Assembly: GCA_034440635.1 (NCBI GenBank)
Contig: JAOTON010001028.1
Location: 2,010,310-2,074,309, forward strand
DNA from: Lepas anatifera
Lineage: Eukaryota; Arthropoda; Thecostraca; Lepadidae
Direction of reading: 5' to 3'
Length of the DNA: 64,000 nt
The notes below the pieces were generated by a model. The model searched no databases. It had not been told where the DNA came from and saw only the letters and a list, made by a program, of their open reading frames with translations. Of the stretch, positions 11,714 through 22,786 are shown piece by piece (the stretch's first letter is position 1; each line of letters begins with the position of its first letter). A program made the translations under genes and the position numbers.

Positions 11714-11860
11714 TGGCAGATACACGGGGAGCTAGGGGGCTACCCTCTCTAAATGTTTGGGTGCCTGTAGTAAATGCATAGTCGGAGGCTGTTCAGAAGG
11801 GGATAGCAGGGGAGGCTCGAGCCCCCCTAGCTCCCCCGAAATGAAGTCCTGGATCTGCCA
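11714..11860 (+). repeat. Small dispersed element K, complete copy with TIRs
   Basis: Terminal inverted repeats TGGCAGATACACGG and CCTGGATCTGCCA enclose about 147 bp with the K-family block CATAGTCGGAGGCTGTTC. It is the most complete of three copies (also 7,607-7,757 and 59,363-59,507). No target duplication could be recognised and there is no coding content. Confidence 0.6.
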
Positions 11861-13765
11861 CTACCACAACCCATGACTTTTTTGTCTACATAGAAAGTGG
11901 TATCCCATATCAATATATTAGCCTTACCATCACTTATGTCACTTAAAGTATGTTAGGGATAAGGTCACTGCACCTGGCTTCGTGACCTGACCTCTGCTGA
12001 CTTAAACCCAAAATACTGAGACAATTTGTCCATAAAACAGCCAAGTACGGTGTAGTTCCGCACATTCGCTTTCTGGCTGAAGTGGGAAAACTTGGTTGGG
12101 TGTTCGAGCACTCCTGGGTTGAGGGTTGACATTGAGAAAAATAAGGTTTTCACGAGTAAGTTTGGAAATATACTGCTTTTTCTGCTAATCTTATGTGTGA
12201 TCAATTATAACACTCGCACATACATTGGTTTTTGCCACATTCGCAACTAAAGTTATGATTTCGTTCTTTGACTTCCAATATCAGACTTCCAAATCCAATG
12301 GTAAAACACTGCCTGGCTGGATTTCAGGTCTTTAGGGGTAACCAAGGAGTGGCTGCACAGCTTTGGATGTAGCTTAGAAATATTAAATTCACTAGGGTAC
12401 TTAAAATGATAAAAGAATAAGCAAAGCACGGCCAAAGTGTAGCTGATCCTGAGCCGGAATGACAAATCTTAAAATTGTTTAAGCATACGAACAGTTATTT
12501 GTTTGTTTGGCCTTTGTTTATTCTCAAGCTTCCAAGACTGTTTTACTCCTGTTGGAAAAATATGTTCGCACTTTTTCTCAGAGCCTCGTGACATTTCCAG
12601 CTGATCATCACGATGTCATGCAGCCAATCATCAGTTGAGTTTTCATTATCTACAACAATTCACGGTTTTACCATATCAAGCTACTCGTGTGACATCAGAA
12701 TTAATAGGTTCTTCCAAGCCTCAGCCCCCTCCCCCTAGTACATACTGATAACGTATGTATATGTACCCCTCAAGCCCAGAAATAGACAACAACAAAAATC
12801 ACAATTGACAATTGAGCCATCGCTCAAACGATGTTTACTCCAACTGACATACAAACGATTCACTTTCCCCTCTGCCCAGGAGTGAGGATCTGGCGCGTGA
12901 GAGCGGCCCCCTGCCTACACCCCAGTGCAGGGCGTTGCACGGCCTCAGTCGCCCAAGCTGTCACCAAACTGTCAAAGCTCTGCTGCGAGCTGAAACAAAG
13001 TTGCTATCGTGCACCCTTTCCTTCCTTTTTGTCTGTCAAAGTACAGGCTTTATGCTGTGACAGATTGTAGTTTAAGTAGCCGCCTTCATTACCAAAGCGT
13101 ATTTTCAGAGTGGTTTTTGCTGGCGTTTTTTGTTCGCTGCCGGTCCACGAGTTACCCTCGGTAAATAGGGGGAGAGGCGGGGAAGGCCTGAGAAAGGATC
13201 TGGTGTCGGCGGTGGATCAGTGCTGCCAAATCCAGGCTGAGAAGCTGGGTGGCATGCAGTGGCGGTTGTGACAGAAGCAGAAATTGGCTTTTTTCGACAC
13301 GGCAAATATCCGACTCGTGAAAGATCGTTGCAGGCAATGTTAAGCGCGTATTTTTTTTAAAAAGAGTTTTGAGTTACTTCTTATACTAGAGACGTGGTTT
13401 TACTTTTAGCTTGAATTCAGGCAAAGGATCCAGACATTGCAGATTGATTGCAGTGAAGAAATTTCCGTATTGGCCCACAAATTTATTATTAGAGTTGTCT
13501 AGGATTAGCAGTGAAACTTTGTGCGGGCTGATATGAACAACCCATGTAATAGCAAACAGTTCAGAAAGACGAGGTAGCAAGGACACAATGAATTCAACAA
13601 ATATAACTTCTTGTTAACTTTCCGGGAAATTGCGCTTTAAATCATATATTTTTGAGAATACCAGCGAATCCAGGGAGTGGGTGGTGAAGAAGGATTTTCT
13701 CCCTAATAAACCACCCGGGTTTCCTCCCATTTTATTAAGAAACCGTTTCTTTTCCACTGTTTTAA
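11861..13765. other. No recognisable feature
   Basis: Ordinary AT-rich intronic DNA. Short open frames on both strands show no recognisable protein motif. Confidence 0.5.
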
Positions 13766-14807
13766 CCCTCGCCCCACCGGGGACCATCGATGCCCCCTCC
13801 CCTAAGGTTTTTCCGGGATAGCAGAAAAATGACAAGGCGCAGCACCGCAGTTGAGGGCTCTACCTCTCACTGCAAAATTTTCCCACCATCCCTGAAACTT
13901 TCTTTACCCCGGGTCACCCAAGGTCAGGTCACCAGACGAGGTCAATCAAGGTCACCTCACTTCAACTTTAGAGCTCTGTAAGAGCTTACATTTCGAAGTC
14001 GATCAATTTGAAACTCTCTACACTTCATGACCCCTCCAGGGTCTACAAAGTGTATATCCGGGATTTTTCGATTTCTTAACCTGGGGTCAGGTCATGAGGC
14101 GAACTCTCCTATTGAAAAAAGCATGGGAAAAGCTGTCTTACGATCTAAAAGTCACAAAAACGATTGAAAATGCTCGGTTTGATCAGAAACACGTTCTTGG
14201 ACACTCTTTCACGGATTCCAGGGGCCATATTTGCCCTTTCACTTCTCAAGGGTCATACAAGGTCAGCAGGGGTCAAAACAGTATTTTGACATTAACTTTT
14301 GACCTGTATAAGCTAGAGCGCTGAATCAAACACCATCGTGTCTGTCTTGTCACTGGCTTTCGTTTGATATAGGCAAGGTTACCTTCTGTCTTTCCGGGGT
14401 GAACCTGGAACTACCTCAGGTCATATTAGGTCACGAGGTGACCTCTGGAGGTCAAACCACTGGCGGGAGGTCATTACGTTCCACATAGCGTATAAAGGTC
14501 TGGCCTTTTCCTATCCAATGGACTTTACCACATATCAATAGCTCTAATAGCATAAGAGTTATGCCCAGTTTGCTTAAGCCTTGCATATTTGAGTGAAAAT
14601 AGCCGATCTTGACCTAATTTGACCTCTGGAGGTCAAACCATTGACCTGAGCGCTAAAACATGTTAAGTAATTTCTTACTGAATGCACGCGAGCTTTCTAA
14701 TGCACTTTTCAGATTTGCGCTAACGCCAATATTTTCGGAGTTAGAGGGGACCATCGATGCCCCCGTGGGTTGAAGGTGGCGCCGGACCCCCGGTGGTGGG
14801 GCGCGGG
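13766..14807 (+). mobile_element. TTAA-flanked AGGTCA element, family D, copy 1
   Basis: 1,042 bp between TTAA at 13,762-13,765 and 14,808-14,811, starting CCCTCGCCCCACCGGGG and ending GGTGGTGGGGCGCGGG. Homologous over its length to 38,396-39,418 in inverted orientation. It carries AGGTCAGGTCA (13,921), a DR4 (AGGTCA-atca-AGGTCA, 13,939-13,954) and two everted repeats TGACCT-ctgg-AGGTCA (14,439-14,454 and 14,620-14,635). There is no transposase frame. TTAA plus CCC/GGG ends suggests mobilisation by a piggyBac-type transposase. Confidence 0.85.
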
Positions 14808-14811
14808 TTAA

Positions 14812-15374
14812 GCCCCGTTGCTCCCGTTTTCCCCAGACAGCCGCTGCATATCCACCACCGTGTGTGACAATAGTCCGCAGATGGGGGAATAGCCCAACAT
14901 TGTTCAATTGCAGCCTCCCGTCTTATCTATATTGTACTTGTCTATTCAATAGTACGTAATATATGGATAGCATCCGTATTATCCTATCTGTGATCTCCAA
15001 AACTTTATACAATCAACTCGCTCAGAATCAGTATTTGATGGTGGACTAGATTTCAGGAAAACAAATGACTAACGTCAATGCTGCTGTCTTTTCTGCAGAG
15101 CTCCTTCCAACGGTCGAAACACGGCACAAGAAGCTGGCACCCAACGCTTACAAACTAATGCAAATTACCCTTTTAGAGCTTTTAATTCTTAAAACTATAA
15201 TACACTGTTGAAATTATCAGCAAGAAGCAAAATGTAGTTAGTTTTCAGTCAAGTGTGCATTGGTTCCCAGAATCAACGTCTTTGCCTTTGCTTACACAGC
15301 CAATTATCAATAAATTAAACATATATAAAAATATAAGTTTTGAAGTGCTGCGGCGAGGAGCATGATGATGAGTT
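14812..15374. other. No recognisable feature
   Basis: AT-rich intronic DNA without recognised repeats or exons. Confidence 0.5.
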
Positions 15375-15636
15375 GTTAAAATGTTCCCTGGCCTCTCCCT
15401 CGAATCCGGAAATGTAAAAAACACTGAAGATTATATATTCGGGCACAGCCCTTCATCAGAATCGTGGAGTAAATATCAATAATTCTCAGTCCTAGTATAG
15501 CCAGACCTCGAATACTAGGACTGAGAATTATTGATATTTACTCCACGATTCTGATGAAGGGCTGTGCCCGAATATATAATCTTCAGTGTTTTTTACATTT
15601 CCGGATTCGAGGGGAGAGGCCAGGGAACATCTTAAC
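15375..15636. repeat. Near-perfect 124-bp-arm palindrome
   Basis: Left arm 15,375-15,498 and right arm 15,512-15,636 are reverse complements with only a few differences, separated by a 13-nt loop. Arms begin GTTAAAATGTTCCCTGG and run through a TTCGGGCACAGCCCTTCATC block. A diverged single arm of the same family sits at 16,784-16,876, so this is a fold-back mobile element or a tail-to-tail duplication of a repeat, and not only an assembly snap-back. Transcribed, it would form a long perfect hairpin. Confidence 0.92.
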
Positions 15637-16248
15637 ATATATAAAAATATAATAAAATATAAAAATATCAATCAATTAATCTCCGCCGCCGCAATAGGTG
15701 AACAAGTAATACCCATGATTGATAAAGATATGATTCACACGATCCGAAATATTGATAAGAGACTTGATTATCCAAATTCAATGGCATACTCTCTAGCCTC
15801 GCAGACAATATCCGCCAGCTGGTGCTGGGGTGGCGCGGCTCAGGGGGTGGTCCGTTGACCGGTCGGCTGCGGCGTTTTTTGGGGGTCTGCGCTGCGGCGG
15901 CGCGAGGCCGAGCGTGCGAAATAGGCCAACCAAGCCGACGCTCGCCTCGTCACTTCTTCACCTTCTAAATATGATACTCCGTATACAGAAACACACTACG
16001 GCCAGAAAAGACAGCCTGGGAGATGATACAGCGGGCCCGACACTGGGCTGTTTTTGGTCGAGTAGTAATGCTTCTGGTTCGCGCGGTGTATTGTTGTTAC
16101 TGTCATTCCCGTACTTTGGAGGTATTAACACAAATGCATCGCACACGAGTCTGTTTCCTCCATTTCTGTCCTCCAATCCCATTTCGCTATCGCAGCATCC
16201 ACCAGCAGCGAACTGCCGCCTTCGGCGCTGAGCGGCGTTGTCACTCAC
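15637..16248. other. Intron start with GC-rich patch
   Basis: 15,637-15,680 is AT-rich (AATATAAAAATAT repeats). 15,830-15,930 is CpG-rich without a recognised motif. The minus strand downstream of the exon 2 donor stays open to about 15,958 in another frame, which is taken as chance. Confidence 0.4.
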
Positions 16249-16463
16249 CAGTGTGTAGCCGGCGGCGGGCTGTAGGGGAGGCTCCGGCCGACTGTCAGGG
16301 GGCAGCGACCCGGCCGCTGCCCCCGAGCCGCCGCGGGCCCCCGCAGCATTTCTTCCAGGGCTTCGATGTACTCAATAGCGGCGCGCAGAATCTCCACCTT
16401 GGGGTACCGCTGGTTGGGGTTCGCGCACGTCCGCTTCTTGAGCAGCTCGAACGCCTCGTTCAC
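16249..16463 (-). CDS. MyoD: MyoD-family bHLH factor, exon 2 (helix-loop-helix)
   Basis: Acceptor TCTCTGGCAG at 16,464 and donor CACTG/GTGAGT at 16,249/16,248. The first codon continues the basic domain in phase 0. The 71 codons start [11 protein letters not shown], then CANPNQR, PKVEILR and [11 protein letters not shown]: helix 1, loop and helix 2 of a MyoD-type HLH, which mediates dimerisation with E-proteins to bind CANNTG E-boxes in muscle gene promoters. The rest is a Gly/Pro/Arg-rich tail. The loop reads QRYPKVE where nearly all MRFs I know have QRLPKVE. The exon ends in phase 2 (TG left over); reading through the donor gives a stop one codon later, so an unspliced or alternative short form is formally possible. 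Confidence 0.95.
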
Positions 16464-16783
16464 CTGCCAGAGAATAGGGTTTACCGTTTACTCACTTCTT
16501 ATGGGTGGGCCCAGATGGAACTCGAGGTGTGCAAAGGGCAAATACATTTTATGAACATATTGGTGTTCTGAAGAAAACTTGAAAGAAATCAGGAAATTTA
16601 AAGCGGAACCAATGTATGAACAGTACAACCGGAATCGCCCGTAACAGCTTGTTACAATGGTGTGGAAATATTATGTAATACAACACCCTAAATGTACGTA
16701 TGTTGAGTAGAGTTCTGGTGCAAAACCAATCGAGGTTTTGCTACGTTATGACCAAGAATTAGTGATTTTAACCACTGTATTAT

Positions 16784-16876
16784 GCTGATTCTGATGAAGG
16801 GCGGTGCCAAAATATATAATACCAGTGAATTATATCCATTTTGCATTTAGGATTCGAGAAGGCAGGCCATTTAGCA
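16784..16876 (+). repeat. Single arm of the 15.4-kb palindrome family
   Basis: Matches the right arm at about 15,548-15,630: GATTCTGATGAAGGGC, then ATATATAATA, ATTTAGGATTCGAGAAGGC and a related end, with substitutions. It shows the arm exists as a separate repeat unit. Confidence 0.75.
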
Positions 16877-19093
16877 TATTGCAAACTTATAATTATGCTC
16901 CTCGACTCAGAAGTCCGGAATCTATCGAAATACATGTTACGTTTTAATATTTTGAGAGTGTTCAATCGAGACTGCAGCCTACATTTCTAAGGAGCAATGA
17001 GGTGAATTAATCATTGAAAATCAAATTAAAAATCAAGATGGGTCAATGAAATGTTTATGAGAAAAGGAGAGTCAGTTCCCTATTTTCAATTTTCTGAAGC
17101 CACCTGTTACAAAACAAAATGGAAACAGAAATGTTTCTGTGATTCAACGTTGTTAATCCAAAAATTCACATAAACCTTACATAGCAACATAAATTAATCA
17201 GTTCCTATACTGCGCTGCTAGGCAGACAAGTTTCTGCGAATCTTTACAATTTAGTTTTCGAGTTGCAGGTTTCTTTGAAGAGATCTCCAAAAATTGCGTT
17301 TTCCAGAAGAACGATTGATAAATTTCACAATATTATATAAAAACGGCATTATAAGTTTCAAAAAAGTAGCTTTTAAGGATCACGGCTACCATGAGATAAG
17401 GCAGAAAATTTACTAGTTAAACGTAATGTTATACATAATGTATAAATAAAAGGCATTACTTCTATTGTCAGAGGATAAAATTAGTCTCAAGTGCACATAA
17501 GTGCGGGAAAGTGAACAGGGAAGCTAAATGGAGACTTTCAATCTCCACCGACTAGCTCCCTTTTAAAAAATTCAATTACGACTGCTCCCCAAACTAAAAA
17601 CTAAGTCATTGAGGAGGCTGCAGAAAAAATACGAGGGTTAAGTCTTTTCAATCAGGTATTTGGACACAGAAAATCACAAAGTGGAGCTATTTGTCTTGAT
17701 AATTTTTTTACTCTCCATATTGCTAACTTTAGCAATATTCTCAGGATCAATCCACGAGCTCCATTCACAGGATTCTTGTCAGCTCAATATCTGAGGATGA
17801 ATCTGAATAATTTGGTGAGAGATTTAGATTCATGTTGAAAAATATTTTTGAGAAGATCACATGTGTTATAATGTGAGAAACAACTGGCAATCAGAACTGT
17901 TGCAATGTTTGAAATGGTGGTAATAAATAGTTAGTATATCTACAGAATTTGCTCGATTGTGTACCCTGCCTGTGATATATTAGATATTTTGCTAAAAAAC
18001 ACCAGTTTTGGAGAATTATACGTAATTCTAAAGATTCTGTGGAGCTGAAAACATCGTGCAGTTAATTTGTTCCATAGCGCCTCTCTGCGCCGGATGTATC
18101 GTACCTTCACGACCTTCGGGGAGTCGAATTGATCCCCAGGCCGTTTGGAAACTAAGAAAGAAGGCACAGTAAGTTGGGGCGTATTGTCTGAGACCTAAAC
18201 GATCCAGTAGTTTATAATATTTTGCTCTAAGGCCAATGACTGATTTTGGGAGATCACCTAATGACCCAAACATACTGAAATGTGAAACACATCGCCACGT
18301 CGCACTTTCGAGCCTACTTTCCGCAACGTAACATCCCAGAAGCGAGTTTGAGACTTTCAATTTTCCGTAAATGCAAAAACACGCCTAAAATATTTAAGGT
18401 AATCAAATAACCTTTGTAGGCCAATACAAGCTATGGCTACTCAGAGTAAAAAAGCAAGCACGCTTCAGCAGAGCGGCTTCCAATGCCCTCTAATGTTTCT
18501 ACATATGCTGTTTCATCTCAAATGAGGTGGTCACACTGATATTGACTGACCCAATCAAGGGCCAATGAGCTAGCATCCATTCATTTCTCGGGAACTGATG
18601 GTAGTAGAATATTCAGACAGGAGTTAAATTACATTGATAAAGGTCTTCGAAGGTGAGCAGCCCTGTCATAGCCTCAATATGGTTACTGCCCTTGAGTAGC
18701 CCTTGCCTAACAACGTGGCAAAGGTATAGCAGCTTGGGGACCAGTGTCTATCGATAACTTCATTGGTTTTATGAAATTGGACCACCCAGGGACATGACCT
18801 TATTTGATCTGAAATTGTCAAAAATGCAACAAATCAACAAGGTAAGTCCGTAACAGGTTTCAGAATTGATAAGGCTCAATAGCATGCCAAGCTATCATTA
18901 TAAGAACGGGCACATTGACAAGAGGTCAATATTTGGAGAATAGTCATCAAACAGTGGACCATTACGGAATCACCGGAAGAAACGGTCAGGTATATCCAGT
19001 GTTTCATGCAGTGTTGCACGCAGTAGGTGATCGTTGATGGAGAGCAGTCTGCCCCAGCTCCAGTGGTATCAGGAGTTCCCCAGCGAAAAGAGC
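16877..19093. other. No recognisable feature
   Basis: AT-rich intronic DNA with scattered short open frames lacking recognisable motifs. Confidence 0.5.
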
Positions 19094-19352
19094 TCACATA
19101 GGCGGACCCAGGACTTCCCATCGGGGTGGGGGAGCGCGTCACTTTTGGATGCAAATATCCATTAGCTGAGCGCTAAATCCTAACGCAGGGTGCCGGTACT
19201 CGCACCCTGGGGGAGGGGCGGTGAGCGATATTTCAGGGGGCGCCATCCATCTTTCAGGGGGCACTTTGACCATATTAGGGGGCGCCGAATATCGATGGGG
19301 GACAAGATAGCACCCAGTTGCCCCCTTCTCCCCTGAATTCGCCTACGAGTGG
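19094..19352. repeat. Repeat family J (GGCGCC-rich), copy
   Basis: Begins CATAGGCGGACCCAGGAC and contains AGGGGGCGCC modules (TTTCAGGGGGC, ATTAGGGGGCGCCGA, then ATCGAT). It is paralleled at 62,150-62,430, and the start matches 30,343. The ends resemble the ATAGGCAGATCCAGGA / CCTGGATCCGCC terminal type. Confidence 0.6.
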
Positions 19353-20929
19353 TGGGCCTGGTCTCCAATGGCCCTTACATTAATAAAGTTACAATAATTG
19401 AGCTCAAAAGCAAGACTCTCAGCAACTTCTTGACAGTGAATGGTGAAAATGCGTGGTGATCTAAGTGAAAATGTTCGATAAATACAAATACAAATGAAGA
19501 GCCAGAAATACTTTGTCTGACTCAGCACAGCTTTAGCAAGACTTCGACTTACTTCAACGATGGGAAAAAACTGGCAGTTGGAATTCAACTCTGATAAATG
19601 CGAAGTCATTAGCTTTACCAACATGACGACTGTCATCATCACTGACTAGGTACACCATCCACGCTCAGCGCCTTAATCCCCTCCCCCCCAAAAAAAACGC
19701 GGAGTACCAGGGCGTGGCCATTCCATCGACAGCAAGATTACATCGGTGGGTCGTATTGAAAACACCACCCATATCAGGGGTGTGGATTTCAATTTCTTTG
19801 GTGTGCTCCAGCACCCCCAAACATGCGACTCCCCGGCCATCCGCCAACACGGCCTGGGGATTGTGCGGTGAAAGGCACCTGATTGAGACGCGGCGACAGA
19901 ATCGTGGAACGGTGGTTTGGGTTTGCTGACCATTTGTTTGTTTATCGGTTTTTTATTAATGTTTGATATTTTAGATTTTTTTTTTCGACATTGTGTTGCG
20001 TGTTTGACAGCGATTTTACTTATTTTTTTACTTTACACTAGGCGTGAATGCCAGCGGTGTTGAAAGCCAAGTCAAAAATAAAAAAAAATAAATGGTGTCC
20101 TGAACACCCCCAATGGTGATTTGGCGATGATCTAACCTTGCGATCCACAATTCTGAACACGGGTAAAAGCCGCAATAGCACCGGATATGTTTTAGAGAGT
20201 TAGTTTTATATGATTTGATAAGCAGTGTTACTACGGACCTGCTCGATGCTTGCCTGTTTTTTACCTTTCTATCTGTGGTATATTTGTGTGGTAATTGTAT
20301 GACTCCGTGTGTACTGTTTGGATGCTTGTATACTTTAGTCCTTGCTTGCTCATAATTTACTGCTTTTACTTTTATCTTTAGACGTGAAAGAGTGAAAAAC
20401 TATCATGTATGTGGACCTCTGTGGACCTCTTTTGAATACAACTTTGAACTTTGTGGGCAAGCCCAATTAGAACGTCGATTACAGGCCAAAAGAAGTGCTT
20501 AAAGAAGAGAAAATTTCCACGAATACATGGTCACAGGTTACAGTGACATTCTGTGCGCGACCTACAACATTATTCTTAGCTTGCTTGGGAAATACTTAGA
20601 CATAGACATTTGGCAGTGAACGTGCAAGACAATGTATTGAACACTTAAACCTCAAGCAGTGAAAAACTTGATAAGAGGCAACAAAGTAAAAACAAAAACA
20701 CACAATAACTGAACAAAGTGAGTGTTCCCCACCAAACAGTTTGAGACTACCACACGTATTTGAAAGCAACAAAACGCTGCAGTATAATAGGGACCTTTAG
20801 TATGTGGCACTGGGCATTCCCACACATTTATAATTATATGCAGTGACATATTAGGCGTCCACTGCCTAACACTGACAAGCAGTGCCTTTTCTATTGGGAA
20901 GTTGCTGTGATTGCTCAAGAGTCGGTATC
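19353..20929. other. No clear feature; GTGTGGATTT-type repeat edges
   Basis: Contains AGGGGTGTGGATTT at 19,777, a motif recurring (as AAATCCACACCCCT) at 25,330 and 56,497. This suggests fragments of another low-copy repeat. No exon recognised. Confidence 0.35.
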
Positions 20930-21224
20930 AGTGCGCCCTCTAGACCCTTCAGGGGTTTGTCTCAGGGAGCTCTAACTGTTGGCATCAGAGCTGTAGGGGC
21001 TGGTCTCGGAGCCCCAAGAGCTTGTCTCTGGGGGCCCAAGAGTTGGTTTCAGGAGGGCCCCAGAGTTGGTCAGGAGCAGGAATTCTTCCAAGGGCCCCCT
21101 AGTATAGGTTTCAGAGTGCCTAAAGTATTGTTTTCGGGGACCCCAATAGTTGGTCTCGGGTTTCTTCAAGTGTTGGTATTAGAGGTTCCAACGAGTTGGT
21201 CTCAGGGGCCCGCAAGAGCTTTTG
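20930..21224. repeat. Minisatellite, about 11 units of 22-25 bp
   Basis: Imperfect tandem repeat with consensus near GGGGCCCCAAGAGTTGGTCTCA. The GTTGGT/GCTGGT core recurs roughly every 22-25 bp (for example 20,979, 20,999, 21,042, 21,149, 21,171, 21,195). It abuts the left edge of dispersed repeat copy A. Units are diverged, so it is old. Confidence 0.75.
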
Positions 21225-21710
21225 TTTGATGTTCATAAGTGTCCTCTCCCATCCTCGATACCAAAGTTTCCGTGTGCCGTATGGTTTCGGTCAATACCGA
21301 ATTTCTGAGCTGAAAAATCAAAATATACCAAACAATATTTATTTTGTTAAGATTCACCATTTGCAATACTTGACATGATTTGTGAGGTCACTCGCTGCCC
21401 CAGTTCCGACAAATTAGGTATAATTCGAGGGCTGAGAGCTGAACGTCTTAATCTGCTTCCGATGTAACAAATGGCATTAATAGACAATGGATAACTAGGA
21501 ACGCGACGTCATTCGGGAGATAAACAGAGGAATATTGTTGCATACAAACTAATTGTTGTGTTCAGAATAGAAAGTCGGACAATCATGGTTAGTCGGTAGT
21601 TCACAGTGGCTTCTGGCTGCCTGCCAGGGCTGCCTGTAGGCCGGGTGGCGGCGGCATCGAAACAATGAGATAGGGCAGTGGCCCATGCTAAAGGAATACA
21701 GTGATGTTAA

Positions 21711-22162
21711 AGGGAATGTGGCACCTTGGTCGAATCCTGGAATTTAGTGCAATTAGGCGTACTTTTAGCCGAAAATAATGACACCACTCATGGTTTCTCT
21801 AAAAAAATGTACAATAACCTTGATATTTTGATTTTTGAAATACGTCTTTAGAAAAAGAAATAAATATCAGCCTGTGGATGATGTCACGATCTGGCAACCA
21901 CTACCATACTTGAAAAGCTTCAAGGGCTTCGATTGGCTGATGCTCATCGTGACGTCAGCATATGTCGTCACACCAGCAGCTCACAACAATGGCCGCCCGG
22001 TGGGGGGGCTGATGAGGGGGCTGGTGTCAGGTAGGTTTTAGCTTTTTTCTACGGAAATATCGAGTTCCAAGACAAATGGTATATGGAGTACCAGGTTTTC
22101 CGCCTTGCTTTACAACCTGGCTATCTCAGTTAAAACCACGTTATGAAGGTGCCACATTCCCT
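21711..22162 (+). mobile_element. TTAA MITE with CRE/CCAAT promoter-like core, copy 2
   Basis: 452 bp between TTAA at 21,707-21,710 and 22,163-22,166, with the same AGGGAATGTGGCACC termini as 6,891-7,338. It keeps ATTGG (21,932-21,936), TGACGTCA (21,950-21,957), ACAATGGCCGCC (ATG at 21,989) and CAG/GTAGGT (GT at 22,031-22,032). The short exon-like stretch differs (a stop appears after a few codons), but promoter motifs and splice donor are intact. The homologous repeat copy B has a single TTAA at 49,705-49,708 with matching flanks on both sides, which is a direct empty site. Confidence 0.93.
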
Positions 22163-22652
22163 TTAATGACATTGAAATATACATACCTACTTAGTCAATT
22201 GCCTCGTGCATCCTGTAATTTGCCTTGGACCTTCCTTGTTTGAATGGTGAGAGCTACTTATCCCTCCGCCTCAAATAACCATTTTATCAGTTTAAACTTC
22301 TAGTGTTGCATAAACATGAAAAGGCAGCTAGTCGTGTGTGTCCCATGTACTGTGTGTGTTGTATTGTCAATAAGTGTTTGCCAATGAAAAATATGAAAAC
22401 TGCATTATATACCTTGATGCCGAAATATACTCAGGATTATAAATCGGTACCTGCACTTTTACCCGCCAAGCGCATTCACATACCGAACTCATTTAATGAA
22501 CTCATACTCATGTTTTCCAGGGATATCGACACCGCACACTGCACAAACATCTAATCCATACATCCACTCATTGCACAGAATATCTCCCACATCTGTCCTC
22601 CCTCAGCCCAACAGCACGCAGAACTACCACCATTCTCAACACCACACGCCTA

Positions 22653-22786
22653 CCTTTTATAATCCGCCGCGCGACCCCTCCCCACCGATGCTTGAACTCG
22701 GCACGAGCGGCGCCCAGCGGCGTGACCTTTCTAACCTCTGTGCCCCGCGGGCAATCGGCATCCAGCGGATGGCGGCTGCTGATTGG
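22653..22786 (-). promoter_or_regulatory. CCAAT + TATA promoter-like block in repeat copy A
   Basis: On the minus strand CCAATC (22,786 downward) precedes TATAAAAGG (22,661-22,653) by about 125 bp, through GC-rich DNA with CGGGGCACAGAGGTTA. The same pair is preserved in copy B. A GTATGT donor-like site follows about 200 bp downstream. No conserved protein could be read after it, so what it drove is unknown. Confidence 0.4.

Larger units (their letters stand above)
2185..16248 (-). other. MyoD-family gene, intron 2 (about 14 kb)
   Basis: The interval between the exon 2 donor (GTGAGT at 16,248) and the acceptor at 2,185. It contains the TTAA-flanked elements at 3.9, 6.3, 6.9, 8.5 and 13.8 kb, the palindrome at 15.4 kb and short repeat fragments. 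CpG-rich patches at 2,470-3,060, 3,560-3,800, 8,180-8,360 and 15,830-15,930 are not explained by any recognised family. A small extra exon may hide in one of them. Confidence 0.6.

Noticed and set aside
15958..16248. 96-codon minus frame directly after exon 2
   Set aside because: It begins at the GTGAGT donor and is in a different frame from exon 2; treated as intronic.
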